Positions 45,774 through 54,506 of a stretch of 64,000 nucleotides of DNA are shown here, one piece after another. The notes beneath the pieces were generated by a model. That model searched no databases. It had not been told where the DNA came from and saw only the letters and a list, made by a program, of their open reading frames with translations. The translations under genes and the position numbers were made by a program. The first letter of the stretch is position 1; each line of letters begins with the position of its first letter. Source of the stretch: JAWLFI01 sp964525165 (lineage in GTDB: Bacteria > Bacteroidota > Bacteroidia > Chitinophagales > Saprospiraceae); the NCBI GenBank assembly GCA_964525165.1, contig CAZGGG010000006.1:18919-82918 (forward strand), in the 5' to 3' direction.

Positions 45774-46613
45774 ATGTCAGCAGAAACGATCGTTGAAAAC
45801 AAAGAAATGGCCAATCAGGGAGCTTGGATGGGTGGTAAATCCCCCATGAAAGCCAGTTATGGTAAGCTCATGATGTGGTATTTCTTATTATCGGATGCAT
45901 TTACATTTGCAGGATTTTTGATTGCCTACGGGGCATTGCGTTTTAGCAATCCCACTTGGCCTGTTCCTGATTTTGTGTTTTCTACAGCACCATTTGGCGT
46001 TACGGGAGCACCTTTAATTTTCGTTACCATCATGTCTTTCGTATTGATCATTTCATCAGTAACGATGGTTCGTGCGGTGCAGGAAGGGCATAGAGAGAAT
46101 AAGAATGGCGTAGTATTCTGGATGTTGATGACCATATTGGGTGGTGCGGCCTTCTTAGGTTGTCAAGCCTGGGAGTGGAACAATCTTATTGCGCATGAGC
46201 ATATGAGCATTTTCACCAATCCTTTTGGTACGCATACGGAAAGCGGTACTTATTTGATGGGAGATGGTCATGGAATTGAGAAAGGTGACGCCTTCGAGGC
46301 AGGGGATAGTTACCTGATTCATCAGCATGATGGAGAATGGCATCCGCTTACTTATGAAACTTCAACGGGAGAAGTGAAATCTCAAAGTTTTGGGCCAAAG
46401 GCATTTGGAGCTTTGTTTTTCTTTATTACCGGATTTCACGGTTTCCACGTATTCTCAGGAGTCGTCTTCTTATTGATTATTTGCTTGAATGTCGCCAGCG
46501 GTATTTATGTGAAGAGAAAGAATGGCTACGAGATGGTAGAGAAAATAGGTCTGTATTGGCACTTTGTAGACCTTGTTTGGGTCTTTGTATTCTTAGTGTT
46601 TTATCTACTGTAA
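45774..46613 (+). CDS. coxC: Cytochrome c oxidase subunit III, long paralogue
   Basis: 279 residues. KLMMWYFLLSDAFTFAGFLI near residue 30, FGALFFFITGFHGFHVFSGV near residue 203 and YWHFVDLVWVFVFLVFYLL at the end identify it as subunit III, which stabilises subunit I. Between two helices it has a polar, His-containing insert of about 60 residues (EHEHMSIFTNPFGTHTESGT through HQHDGEWHP). Unlike the short paralogue it has the full seven-helix length. Confidence 0.94.
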   Translation: MSAETIVENKEMANQGAWMGGKSPMKASYGKLMMWYFLLSDAFTFAGFLIAYGALRFSNPTWPVPDFVFSTAPFGVTGAPLIFVTIMSFVLIISSVTMVRAVQEGHRENKNGVVFWMLMTILGGAAFLGCQAWEWNNLIAHEHMSIFTNPFGTHTESGTYLMGDGHGIEKGDAFEAGDSYLIHQHDGEWHPLTYETSTGEVKSQSFGPKAFGALFFFITGFHGFHVFSGVVFLLIICLNVASGIYVKRKNGYEMVEKIGLYWHFVDLVWVFVFLVFYLL

Positions 46614-46631
46614 ACGACAAAAAAACGAATC

Positions 46632-47084
46632 ATGGGTTTATCATACGAAGAAGGAATTAAAAAAGTATATCAGGGGCTATTCTTATTGGGTGGTGTTACC
46701 CTGGCAGAAGTAATCATTTCTTTATTAGGTAAAGGACACATCATCAGTGGTGTAGAAGATTTGTCTTGGTTAGTCTGGATCACCGGCTTAGCCATGATTA
46801 TCTTATCCTTCTACAAGGCATATTTCATTATTTATGAATTCATGCATATGCGATATGAGGTGAAAGGCCTTGCGATGACAGTGCTGTTACCTACCTTGTT
46901 ATTGGTGTGGGGTATTATTGCATTTTTGTGGGAAGGTTCTTCCTGGGGAAATAGAAGAGCTGATAGTGATCTTGGAAAAGTTGAAAAGGTACAAGCTGCA
47001 GCAACTCATTCAGATGATGATATGAAGATAATGGATGAAGGGAAGGATGAAAGTCATGAAGGAGATCATTCTGCGGATCACTAA
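46632..47084 (+). CDS. Cytochrome c oxidase subunit IV-type membrane protein
   Basis: 150 residues with three membrane helices (LFLLGGVTLAEVIISLLGKG, LVWITGLAMIILSFYKAYFI, VLLPTLLLVWGIIAFLWEGS), the pattern of the prokaryotic cytochrome c oxidase subunit IV family. The C-terminal ~40 residues are soluble and rich in Asp, Glu and His (HSDDDMKIMDEGKDESHEGD and on), another acidic/His tail within this operon. 18 bases after coxC. Confidence 0.9.
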   Translation: MGLSYEEGIKKVYQGLFLLGGVTLAEVIISLLGKGHIISGVEDLSWLVWITGLAMIILSFYKAYFIIYEFMHMRYEVKGLAMTVLLPTLLLVWGIIAFLWEGSSWGNRRADSDLGKVEKVQAAATHSDDDMKIMDEGKDESHEGDHSADH

Positions 47085-47100
47085 TCTTAAATAATTATAC

Positions 47101-47694
47101 ATGTCAGGGAGCAAGTCTACCTGGAAAAGAGGAACACAAACGATAGGGATCTTATTGATTCTTGTCGTTTTTCCTTTATTATCCTGGTTCTTTTTACAGT
47201 CGGGCTTAAATTTTACTAAAGACAAGTTTGATCAATTGGATAGTCTCGGTACTGTGGAGAAATTTGCTTTCGACCCGGTATTGGGCCCCGCGTGGGTAGA
47301 TACCTTCATGAAAGAGCAAATGGTGCTCGTCGGTCAATTAGAACAGATGACGGAAGCACAATCAGACTTGATTCAAGGGATTTATGAGCAACTTGATGAT
47401 CGTAAAGACTTGTACTTTATTTTTCATGATGGTGATGGTTCTTTTGAATTGCAAAGAAAGCAATACCCTGCGGATCATTTTTTGATGGATTCTATGCAGG
47501 TCAAAGTGGTTCCCCAATCTGAAATTTCAAAATCTAATTTTGAGTCTCGTCTTTATCTAAAACCCGGCTTGAACGCCCACCAATTGGCCCTTATAGATAC
47601 GAAGTCTACTGTTCGAGGTATTTATGACTTGAGAGATGAACAGCAGCGAGATTTATTGGTTAGTCATATTGTTTTATTGTTACCAAAAGAATAG
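47101..47694 (+). CDS. Membrane-anchored SCO-like protein without cysteines
   Basis: 197 residues, one N-terminal membrane helix (IGILLILVVFPLLSWFF) and a soluble periplasmic part. It occupies the place where Bacteroidota oxidase operons usually encode SCO (copper insertion into CuA). Its C-terminus, LIDTKSTVRGIYDLRDEQQRD, matches the SCO pattern of LID-x4-RG-Y-D followed by a helix, and FIFHDGDGSF lies where a thioredoxin-fold strand is expected. There is no CxxxC motif and not one cysteine in the protein, so it cannot bind copper the normal way. Assignment rests on fold pattern and position. Confidence 0.65.
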   Translation: MSGSKSTWKRGTQTIGILLILVVFPLLSWFFLQSGLNFTKDKFDQLDSLGTVEKFAFDPVLGPAWVDTFMKEQMVLVGQLEQMTEAQSDLIQGIYEQLDDRKDLYFIFHDGDGSFELQRKQYPADHFLMDSMQVKVVPQSEISKSNFESRLYLKPGLNAHQLALIDTKSTVRGIYDLRDEQQRDLLVSHIVLLLPKE

Positions 47695-47700
47695 TCCGGT

Positions 47701-48231
47701 ATGACACAAGAGAATCATCAGTTGGCTAAACGGTTAAATATCGCTGCATACATTGTTTCAGCAGTTGTATTAGGCTTGGTTGTGACGATGAGGTACATCT
47801 CTATAGATGTAGGGATTGATTTCTCTTTTTTACCTCCATTTCATGCAAGTTTGAATGCAATAACAGCAGTTGTGTTGATTATAGCCTTAATGTATATTAA
47901 GCAAGGAAAAGTACAACAGCATAAAAACGCTATTTTTATAGCGATTAGCCTCTCCGTAGTCTTTTTGCTATCCTATGTATTATATCACATTACCACTCCT
48001 CCTACGACTTATGGAGGAGAGGGAATCCTTCGTGGGATTTACTTTTTTTTATTGATTACACACGTTGTTCTAGCTGCGGTGATTTTTCCGTTTATACTTT
48101 TCACCTTCATCAGAGCGTATACGAATCAATTTGACCGTCACAAGAAAATGGCAAGGTGGGTGTGGCCTATATGGTTTTACGTTGCCCTGACAGGACCTGT
48201 CTGTTATTTGATGTTAATGCCATACTATTAG
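47701..48231 (+). CDS. DUF420 family membrane protein
   Basis: 176 residues with five membrane helices. LNIAAYIVSAVVLGLVVTMR, PPFHASLNAITAVVLIIALM, LSYVLYHITTPPTTYGGEG and HKKMARWVWPIWFYVALTGP fit DUF420, a family related to the CtaM-type assembly protein found beside heme-copper oxidases. Conserved histidines in the helices (FHASLNA, YHITT, THVVLAA) suggest heme or copper contact. It starts 6 bases after the SCO-like gene. Confidence 0.9.
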   Translation: MTQENHQLAKRLNIAAYIVSAVVLGLVVTMRYISIDVGIDFSFLPPFHASLNAITAVVLIIALMYIKQGKVQQHKNAIFIAISLSVVFLLSYVLYHITTPPTTYGGEGILRGIYFFLLITHVVLAAVIFPFILFTFIRAYTNQFDRHKKMARWVWPIWFYVALTGPVCYLMLMPYY

Positions 48232-48258
48232 AACTCAACGATCAAAGCAGTTGTTATT

Positions 48259-48513
48259 ATGTATATGAAAAGATGGATCCATATTGTGCTGTTTTCGCTA
48301 AGCTTAAGTGTACTTCCTGTTGCTTTACCTGATGCACAAGCTCAATGTCCTATGTGTAGAATGAGTGCTGAGAGCAATCTTAAAAATGGCGGAACGGAAG
48401 GGAAAGGCCTTAATAAAGGTATTCTATTTATGTTGGCGATGCCTTATTTATTAGTGGGTGTGATTGGTTATGCTTGGTATAGAAACAATCAAAATCAAAA
48501 GGATAAAGAATAG
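48259..48513 (+). CDS. Small membrane protein with exported CPMC motif
   Basis: 84 residues from ATG 48259 (ATG 48265 possible). A signal peptide ends near DAQA, followed by QCPMCRMSAESNL, a glycine-rich stretch and one membrane helix (ILFMLAMPYLLVGVIGYAWY). The CxxC with nearby methionines on the periplasmic side could bind copper. It is the last gene of the respiratory operon, 27 bases after the DUF420 gene and just before the terminator. Similar small proteins are found at this position in related operons; the function is not established. Confidence 0.75.
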   Translation: MYMKRWIHIVLFSLSLSVLPVALPDAQAQCPMCRMSAESNLKNGGTEGKGLNKGILFMLAMPYLLVGVIGYAWYRNNQNQKDKE

Positions 48514-48531
48514 TTCTTTTTAAGAAAGGGC

Positions 48532-48570
48532 AAAAAAAAGAGGCTGTGATAACACAACCTCTTTTTATTT
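48532..48570. terminator. Bidirectional Rho-independent terminator closing the respiratory operon
   Basis: GAGGCTGTG (48540-48548) pairs with CACAACCTC (48553-48561) apart from one C/A mismatch, with an ATAA loop. A run of eight A precedes the stem and CTTTTTATTTTT follows it, so it can stop both the act-cox message and the convergent gene that ends at 48587. Confidence 0.88.
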
Positions 48571-48586
48571 TTCAATCAATTGTTCG

Positions 48587-49015
48587 TTATGCGAACTTTT
48601 TGATTAGCCAAATGATTAGGCAAACTGAACCTGCTAACCATAGCAAAGAAGATAAGGTCCAAAGGATCCAACCCCCGCTAAAGAATGCAGCAGTTCCGAT
48701 AATTGAAAATACGAGACCAGCACCCCAACCAATGATCCAGAACCAGAACCATCTGTCCACAGGGTCACCAAATCCTCCGATTTGCCCCAATTTTTTGACT
48801 AATTTTTGGGCTTTTGCTTTTACCCAGGAAACTAGTTTCCCTAATCCTTTTTTCTCTTTTTTGATCACTTTTGCATAATCCGCGTCGGCAGCAGAAGTGA
48901 ACTCTTCAGCCATTACCGGCTCAATACCGTTTGCGGTAGCAACTGAAGCAATGGCTTGCTGTACTTGAAATCCTAGTACTAAAGCAAGCATAAATAGTAA
49001 ACCTTTAATTTTCAT
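48587..49015 (-). CDS. Small exported protein with two C-terminal membrane helices, function unknown
   Basis: 142 residues. The signal peptide MKIKGLLFMLALVLGFQVQQ is clear, then a basic helical stretch (KKEKKGLGKLVSWVKAKAQK) and two hydrophobic helices (FWFWIIGWGAGLVFSIIGTA and WTLSSLLWLAGSVCLIIWLI). Such proteins are common in Bacteroidota and have no known role. It is monocistronic, ended by the shared terminator. Confidence 0.75.
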   Translation of the reverse strand: MKIKGLLFMLALVLGFQVQQAIASVATANGIEPVMAEEFTSAADADYAKVIKKEKKGLGKLVSWVKAKAQKLVKKLGQIGGFGDPVDRWFWFWIIGWGAGLVFSIIGTAAFFSGGWILWTLSSLLWLAGSVCLIIWLIKKFA

Positions 49016-49074
49016 AGCAAGATGAATTTGGTGATTAATGTTACTAATGTACTAAATAAATTCCCATATAGGGT

Positions 49075-50565
49075 TTATTTAATATGATAAATCGCACCAA
49101 ATTTCTGACGGCTGTATGACAAGAATGGGCTTACTTCTAATTCCTTACCGGTCATTCGTTGGCAAAGAGAATGAAGGTCGAAAGATCTTCCCCATTTCCA
49201 TATATTCTGCTCCAGCCAGTCTCTGATGACAGAAAATTCCTTTTGCCGTAAGGCCATAGAAATATTGCTATGCTCAGATTCCAACTGCTGCATAATTTGA
49301 GCAGCCATGAGGCTTCCTAAAGTGTAGGTAGGGAAATATCCAAAACTCCCATGTGCCCAATGCACATCTTGCAACACACCTTCTTTGTCTGAGGGGACTT
49401 CTAAGCCTAAATAATCGGAATACTTTTGGTTCCAGAGGTTTTTGATATCATCTACTTCAATAGTGCCTTTGATAAGCTCTTTTTCAATCTCATATCGGAT
49501 CATAATATGCAGGTGATAATGCAACTCATCTGCTTCTGTACGGACCAAATTGGGTTGTACCTGATTGATGGCACGATAAAAGGTATCTAGCTGAATATTC
49601 GAGAATTCACCGCCATACTTCTTTTGCAGGCTAGGATAGTAGGCTTCCCAGAAAGAGTACGACCTGCCTATGTGATTTTCCCAAAACCTGGATTGAGATT
49701 CATGCACACTGAGTCCCGCAGCTTCGCTCATCGGCATTCCGAAATGAAGCTCCTTCGGCAATCCTTGTTCATAAAGTGCATGTCCTCCTTCATGAATGGA
49801 GGACCATAGCATATTGGAGAAGTCTCGTTCATCTATTCGGGTTGTGATTCGGACATCACACGGAGATAATGTAATCGTAAAGGGATGATGTGATTTGTCC
49901 TGCCGGCCTCTTTCGAAATCGTATCCCATGTCCTTAAGTATATTCATCCCCCATTCCCATTGGACCTCAGCCGGTACAAAGGCAGATAGGAAACTATAGT
50001 CTTCCGAATATTTGGGTTCCAGATTTTTGGTAATATCCAGCAAACCATCCTTTAACTCAGAGAATAAAGGATCTATATATGCCATGTTAGATCCCGGGTC
50101 ATAGAGGTCTAGTAGCGCATCGTAAGGGTGATGGTCATATCCTCTGATTTCAGCTTCTTCACGTTTTAGTTCTACCAAGGGTTTTAATGCTTCCGCAAAT
50201 GCAGACCAATCATTTTTTTCACGAGATTGAACCCATGCCTGAAAAGTTTTACTGATATTTTCAGATCTTTTTTTCACAAACTCAGCACTTAACTTCACTT
50301 CTTTCTCATAATCTTCGGTCAAGCGTTGAATATTGACCTTTTGGTCTTCGTCTAAATCTTCCTTACGTAATACTTGTAACGCTTCTCCTACTTCAGGTGC
50401 TACAAATTGCTCATGTGCCAGAGAAGAAAGCAGGGCAATTTGTCTGGATCGATAGGAAGCTGCCTGAGAAGGCATATACGTTTCCTGATCCCAGGACAAC
50501 AAGGCGAGCGCTGCTTGAAGGTCGCTGATTTGCTGCATTCGATTCTGTAATTCCGAGTAGGTCAT
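49075..50565 (-). CDS. Carboxypeptidase M32 (Taq-type metallocarboxypeptidase)
   Basis: 496 residues, the usual family length. Cytoplasmic zinc carboxypeptidase with broad specificity. The zinc site is HEGGH in SSIHEGGHALYEQGLP, with the downstream glutamate in SVHESQSRFWENHIGRS, and the substrate-binding block RTEADELHYHLHIMIRYEIE. The N-terminal YSELQNRMQQISDLQAALAL also fits. The start overlaps the DUF423 gene by 4 bases, so the two are translationally coupled. Confidence 0.95.
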   Translation of the reverse strand: MTYSELQNRMQQISDLQAALALLSWDQETYMPSQAASYRSRQIALLSSLAHEQFVAPEVGEALQVLRKEDLDEDQKVNIQRLTEDYEKEVKLSAEFVKKRSENISKTFQAWVQSREKNDWSAFAEALKPLVELKREEAEIRGYDHHPYDALLDLYDPGSNMAYIDPLFSELKDGLLDITKNLEPKYSEDYSFLSAFVPAEVQWEWGMNILKDMGYDFERGRQDKSHHPFTITLSPCDVRITTRIDERDFSNMLWSSIHEGGHALYEQGLPKELHFGMPMSEAAGLSVHESQSRFWENHIGRSYSFWEAYYPSLQKKYGGEFSNIQLDTFYRAINQVQPNLVRTEADELHYHLHIMIRYEIEKELIKGTIEVDDIKNLWNQKYSDYLGLEVPSDKEGVLQDVHWAHGSFGYFPTYTLGSLMAAQIMQQLESEHSNISMALRQKEFSVIRDWLEQNIWKWGRSFDLHSLCQRMTGKELEVSPFLSYSRQKFGAIYHIK

Positions 50566-50984
50566 GCGTAGCTTTTTATAAGTGCATAGGCTAAGGTGAG
50601 CCAGGAAACAATGAAAAACACCCCACCAATAGGTGTTATAGGTCCTAGAAAAGGCCAGTCAAGACCTGTCAGGCTTTGGGTCGATAGCAGGTAAATAGAA
50701 CCACTAAAGAAAACAATGCCCAATAATTGGAAAACAAGAGTCAGTTTCAGTAATCTGCCGGGCTGAGTGCGCAGCAACGACATGCTCACCAAGGCCGCGA
50801 GGACATGGATGAATTGATATTGGACGCCTGTCTTGTAAGCATCTAAGGAATCTGCTGTTAATGTATTTTCCAGTCCATGAGCGCCAAAAGCGCCCAATAT
50901 CACGGCGCTAGCCCCGAGCAGTCCAAATAGTCCTCCCCACCATCTTAGGTCATGCTGATGAGTATCATTAGTTGCTGTAGTCAT
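50562..50984 (-). CDS. DUF423 family membrane protein
   Basis: 140 residues with four membrane helices. GAFGAHGLENTLTADSLDAY followed by KTGVQYQFIHVLAALV is diagnostic of DUF423 (YgdD-like), and GPITPIGGVFFIVSWLTLAY closes it. The function of the family is unknown. It is first in a two-gene unit with the M32 peptidase and divergent from pyruvate carboxylase. Confidence 0.92.
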   Translation of the reverse strand: MTTATNDTHQHDLRWWGGLFGLLGASAVILGAFGAHGLENTLTADSLDAYKTGVQYQFIHVLAALVSMSLLRTQPGRLLKLTLVFQLLGIVFFSGSIYLLSTQSLTGLDWPFLGPITPIGGVFFIVSWLTLAYALIKSYA

Positions 50985-51045
50985 TTTCTGCTATTTTAAG
51001 GAAAGATAGAGTGTATTGAAAGAGCATCACAATTTCAAATCGAAT

Positions 51046-54000
51046 ATGACTAAAAGATTGAAGATAGAAAAACTACTCGTGGCCAACAGAGGTGAAATCG
51101 CCATCCGTGTGTTTCGGGCTGCCAGTGAATTAAAGATCCGAACGGTAGCTATTTATAGTTACGAAGACCGGTATTCCTTACACCGATATAAAGCAGATGA
51201 AGCTTATCGAATTGGAGCGGAAGACGAGCCTTTGAAACCTTACCTGGATATCGATGAGATTATTCACGTAGCCAAGCAATGCGGTGCAGATGCGATTCAT
51301 CCGGGATATGGTTTTTTAAGTGAGCGGGTAGAGTTTGTAAAGGCCTGTGAGCAGGCAGGTATCACTTTTATAGGCCCACATTGGTCGGTTATGGAGCAGT
51401 TGGGTGATAAAGTAAAAGCGAAAGAGATTGCTCGAGCAGCTGAAGTGCCGGTTATTGAAGATGCTTACCTTTCTGAAGTGGATGCAAAGAGCGTAGCTGA
51501 CGCGGGTGCTGCCATTGGGTTTCCAATTATGGTTAAAGCAGCTGCCGGTGGGGGTGGAAGAGGTATGCGCGTGGTCAAAAATGCGGCAGCGCTATTTTCT
51601 GCCTGCAAGGAGGCACAAGCTGAAGCGCAAAATGCTTTTGGAGACGGGACCATATTTTTAGAAAAGTTTATTGAAAGGCCGAAACATATCGAAATCCAAA
51701 TTCTGGGAGATCAACATGGGCATATTGTCCATCTCTTTGAAAGGGATTGCTCTGTACAGAGAAGATTTCAAAAGGTCGTTGAAGTTGCGCCTGCCATTCA
51801 ACTTTCTCAGGAAACAAAGGATAAATTGTACGAGTACGCATTGCGTATAACCCGTAACGTAAATTACACACATGCCGGAACCGTTGAATTTTTGGTCGAT
51901 GCACAAGAGCAAGTCTACTTCATAGAGGTAAATCCGCGAATTCAGGTGGAGCACACGATCACAGAGGAGATTACCGGTATTGATATCGTGAGAAGCCAGA
52001 TTCTTATTGCCATGGGACATCATTTAAGTGATGAAGGCATTTATATTGAAGATCAATCAGCCGTTCAGGCTCATGGGGTGGCCATTCAATGCCGTATTAC
52101 GACTGAAGATCCGGCAGCCGGGTTTAAACCTGATTATGGGACCATGATCGCCTATCGTTCTGCGAGTGGATTTGGAATTCGGCTGGATGCCGGAAGTGCT
52201 TTTGCAGGAGCAAAAATTTCACCCTTTTTTGATTCTATGCTGGTGAAAGTAACTGCTCACGGTCGCACTATGTCCGGAACAGCTATGCGCTTGCACAGAG
52301 CACTCAGAGAATTTAGGATCAGAGGGGTCAAGACCAATATTGGCTTTTTATTAAATCTCCTTTCCAATGCCACTTTTCAGGAAGGTGCTACGACGGTTCA
52401 GTTCATCGAAGACCATCCTGAATTACTTGAATTGCCTAGGCGTAAAGATCGGGGAACCAAACTTTTACGATATATTGGTGATGTGGTGGTGAACACTAAT
52501 GAGGATGTTCCTCGTATGAATCAGCCTACTCGCTTCCGCAAGGCCAAAGTGCNNNNNNNNNNTATAGGCAGAAATCAACATTTTCCGAAAGGTTCCAGAG
52601 ACGAATTATTAGAATTAGGTCGGTCTCGATATATGGAGAAATTACGGAAAGACCCCACCATTCATTATACAGATACCACATTCCGGGATGCGCATCAATC
52701 TTTGATTGCTACACGTTTAAGGACTTATGATATGTTACAAGTCGCTGAGTCCTATGCCAAACGACACGGAGGCGACTTATTCTCCATTGAAATGTGGGGA
52801 GGGGCGACATTTGATGTATGCATGCGTTTTTTAAAAGAGGACCCATGGCAGAGATTGAAGCTGTTGCGACAAGCTATGCCTAATGTCATGTTCCAGATGT
52901 TACTCAGAGGGTCTAATGCAGTGGGCTATTCAGCTTATCCCGACAATTTGATTATTCGATTCATTGAAGAAGCGGCTGAACAGGGCATTGACGTATTCAG
53001 AATATTTGATTCCTTGAATTGGGTAAAAGCCATGGAAACCAGTATCCGAACCGTGCGCGATCGTACCCAATCCATTGCGCAAGCGTCTATTTGTTACACA
53101 GGCGATGTAAGTGATCCTGCTGAGCAGAAGTTTACGCTTGATTATTATACAGACTTAGCGAAGAGATTGGAAGATGCCGGGGCTCATATGATCGCTGTAA
53201 AAGACATGGCAGGTCTATTGAAACCCAGAGCTGCTGAGTTGCTCATTCCGGCGCTCAAAGAGGCTGTAGCCTTACCTATCCATCTGCATACACATGATAC
53301 CTCCTCCATACAGGCCGCTAGCTATATGAAAGCAGTTGAAGCGGGTGTGGATGTGATTGATGTGGCGAATTCTGCATTTTCTGGATTAACTTCTCAACCA
53401 AATTTTAATTCGGTAGTCGCGATGCTGAAAGGTCATCCACGAGCGCATGAGATCAATTTACAATCGCTTAATGAATACTCTGTTTATTGGGAGGCCATTA
53501 GGGAAATATACCAGCCTTTTGAAACGGAACTAAAAGCAGGAACCGCAGAAGTATACGAGCACGAAATTCCGGGAGGCCAGTATTCCAATTTGAGACCTCA
53601 AGCGAGAGGCCTTGGTTTGGAAGACCAGTTTGAAACGATCAAAAAAAATTACAAAGAAGTCAACGATCTCTTTGGAGGAATTGTGAAAGTGACACCCAGT
53701 TCTAAAGTAGTAGGAGATATGGCCATGTTCCTTACGGCAAATGGGATTACAGCACAAGATATTTGGACCAAGGGTGAAAAACTAAGTTTCCCGGATTCGG
53801 TCAAAGCCTTGATGCGAGGCGATCTGGGACAAAATACAGAGGGATTTCCGGATGGACTTCAGAGTATTATTTTAAAAGATGAAGAACCCTACACAGAACG
53901 TCCTAATGCGCACTTGGAGCCTATTGACTTTGAGGAGGAAATGAAATCATTCAAGAGTGAATTTGGGCCTTATGTAAATGAAAGAGATTTACTTTCTTTT

Positions 54001-54501
54001 TTATTGTACCCGAAAGTGTTTCGAGCCTTTCACAGCTTTTTCTCTCAATACGGTGATATGACCCATCTTCCCAGTCCTGTTTTCTTCTACGGACTGTCGC
54101 CCAATGAAGAGATCATGGTAGATATCGATAAAGGAAAGTCTTTACTACTGAAGTACCTCAATGCCTCAGAGCCCAATGAACAAGGAATGCGTCAGGTATT
54201 TTTCTCTCTCAATGGTCAAAGTAGGGTGATTATGGTGGAGGATCGTTCTTTAGGCATTGAGAAAGTTGTTCGTCGTAAAGCCGAAAAGGAAAACGAGATT
54301 GGAGCTCCGGTTCAGGGAAGTATAGGCAAGATATTAGTAGCCGTAGGGGACTCTGTACAAGCGAATCAGCCTTTATTTACAATGGAAGCCATGAAAATGG
54401 AAAGCACCATCACTTCTCCCATGGGAGGTACAGTGCGGGAAATTGTATTAGCAGAGAAGACCATCTGTGATGCGAATGATGTAGTATTGGTGCTGGAATA
54501 A
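51046..54501 (+). CDS. pyc: Pyruvate carboxylase (interrupted by an assembly gap)
   Basis: About 1151 residues counting the gap; ATG 51046 gives MTKRLKIEKLLVANRGEIAI, the family start (the frame extends to TTG 51016). It makes oxaloacetate from pyruvate and bicarbonate. Biotin carboxylase: ANRGEIAIRVFRAA, KAAAGGGGRGMRVV, FIEVNPRIQVEHTITEE. Carboxyltransferase: TDTTFRDAHQSLIATRLR, FSIEMWGGATFDVCMRFLKE, KDMAGLLKPRAAELL, HLHTHDTSS. Biotin carrier: EAMKMEST at the C-terminus with the biotinylated lysine. Ten Ns at 52553-52562 lie in the linker between the first two domains; the frame continues across them, but the true missing length is unknown. Confidence 0.96.
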   Translation: MTKRLKIEKLLVANRGEIAIRVFRAASELKIRTVAIYSYEDRYSLHRYKADEAYRIGAEDEPLKPYLDIDEIIHVAKQCGADAIHPGYGFLSERVEFVKACEQAGITFIGPHWSVMEQLGDKVKAKEIARAAEVPVIEDAYLSEVDAKSVADAGAAIGFPIMVKAAAGGGGRGMRVVKNAAALFSACKEAQAEAQNAFGDGTIFLEKFIERPKHIEIQILGDQHGHIVHLFERDCSVQRRFQKVVEVAPAIQLSQETKDKLYEYALRITRNVNYTHAGTVEFLVDAQEQVYFIEVNPRIQVEHTITEEITGIDIVRSQILIAMGHHLSDEGIYIEDQSAVQAHGVAIQCRITTEDPAAGFKPDYGTMIAYRSASGFGIRLDAGSAFAGAKISPFFDSMLVKVTAHGRTMSGTAMRLHRALREFRIRGVKTNIGFLLNLLSNATFQEGATTVQFIEDHPELLELPRRKDRGTKLLRYIGDVVVNTNEDVPRMNQPTRFRKAKVXXXXIGRNQHFPKGSRDELLELGRSRYMEKLRKDPTIHYTDTTFRDAHQSLIATRLRTYDMLQVAESYAKRHGGDLFSIEMWGGATFDVCMRFLKEDPWQRLKLLRQAMPNVMFQMLLRGSNAVGYSAYPDNLIIRFIEEAAEQGIDVFRIFDSLNWVKAMETSIRTVRDRTQSIAQASICYTGDVSDPAEQKFTLDYYTDLAKRLEDAGAHMIAVKDMAGLLKPRAAELLIPALKEAVALPIHLHTHDTSSIQAASYMKAVEAGVDVIDVANSAFSGLTSQPNFNSVVAMLKGHPRAHEINLQSLNEYSVYWEAIREIYQPFETELKAGTAEVYEHEIPGGQYSNLRPQARGLGLEDQFETIKKNYKEVNDLFGGIVKVTPSSKVVGDMAMFLTANGITAQDIWTKGEKLSFPDSVKALMRGDLGQNTEGFPDGLQSIILKDEEPYTERPNAHLEPIDFEEEMKSFKSEFGPYVNERDLLSFLLYPKVFRAFHSFFSQYGDMTHLPSPVFFYGLSPNEEIMVDIDKGKSLLLKYLNASEPNEQGMRQVFFSLNGQSRVIMVEDRSLGIEKVVRRKAEKENEIGAPVQGSIGKILVAVGDSVQANQPLFTMEAMKMESTITSPMGGTVREIVLAEKTICDANDVVLVLE
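52553..52562. other. Assembly gap (10 N) inside pyc
   Basis: A run of exactly ten Ns, most likely a fixed-size scaffold join. The reading frame is kept across it by the nominal length. Confidence 0.95.
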
Positions 54502-54506
54502 ACATC

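Noticed and set aside
48546..48878. 110-codon forward frame starting in the operon terminator
   Set aside because: It lies antisense to a gene with a good signal peptide and membrane helices and begins inside a terminator stem.
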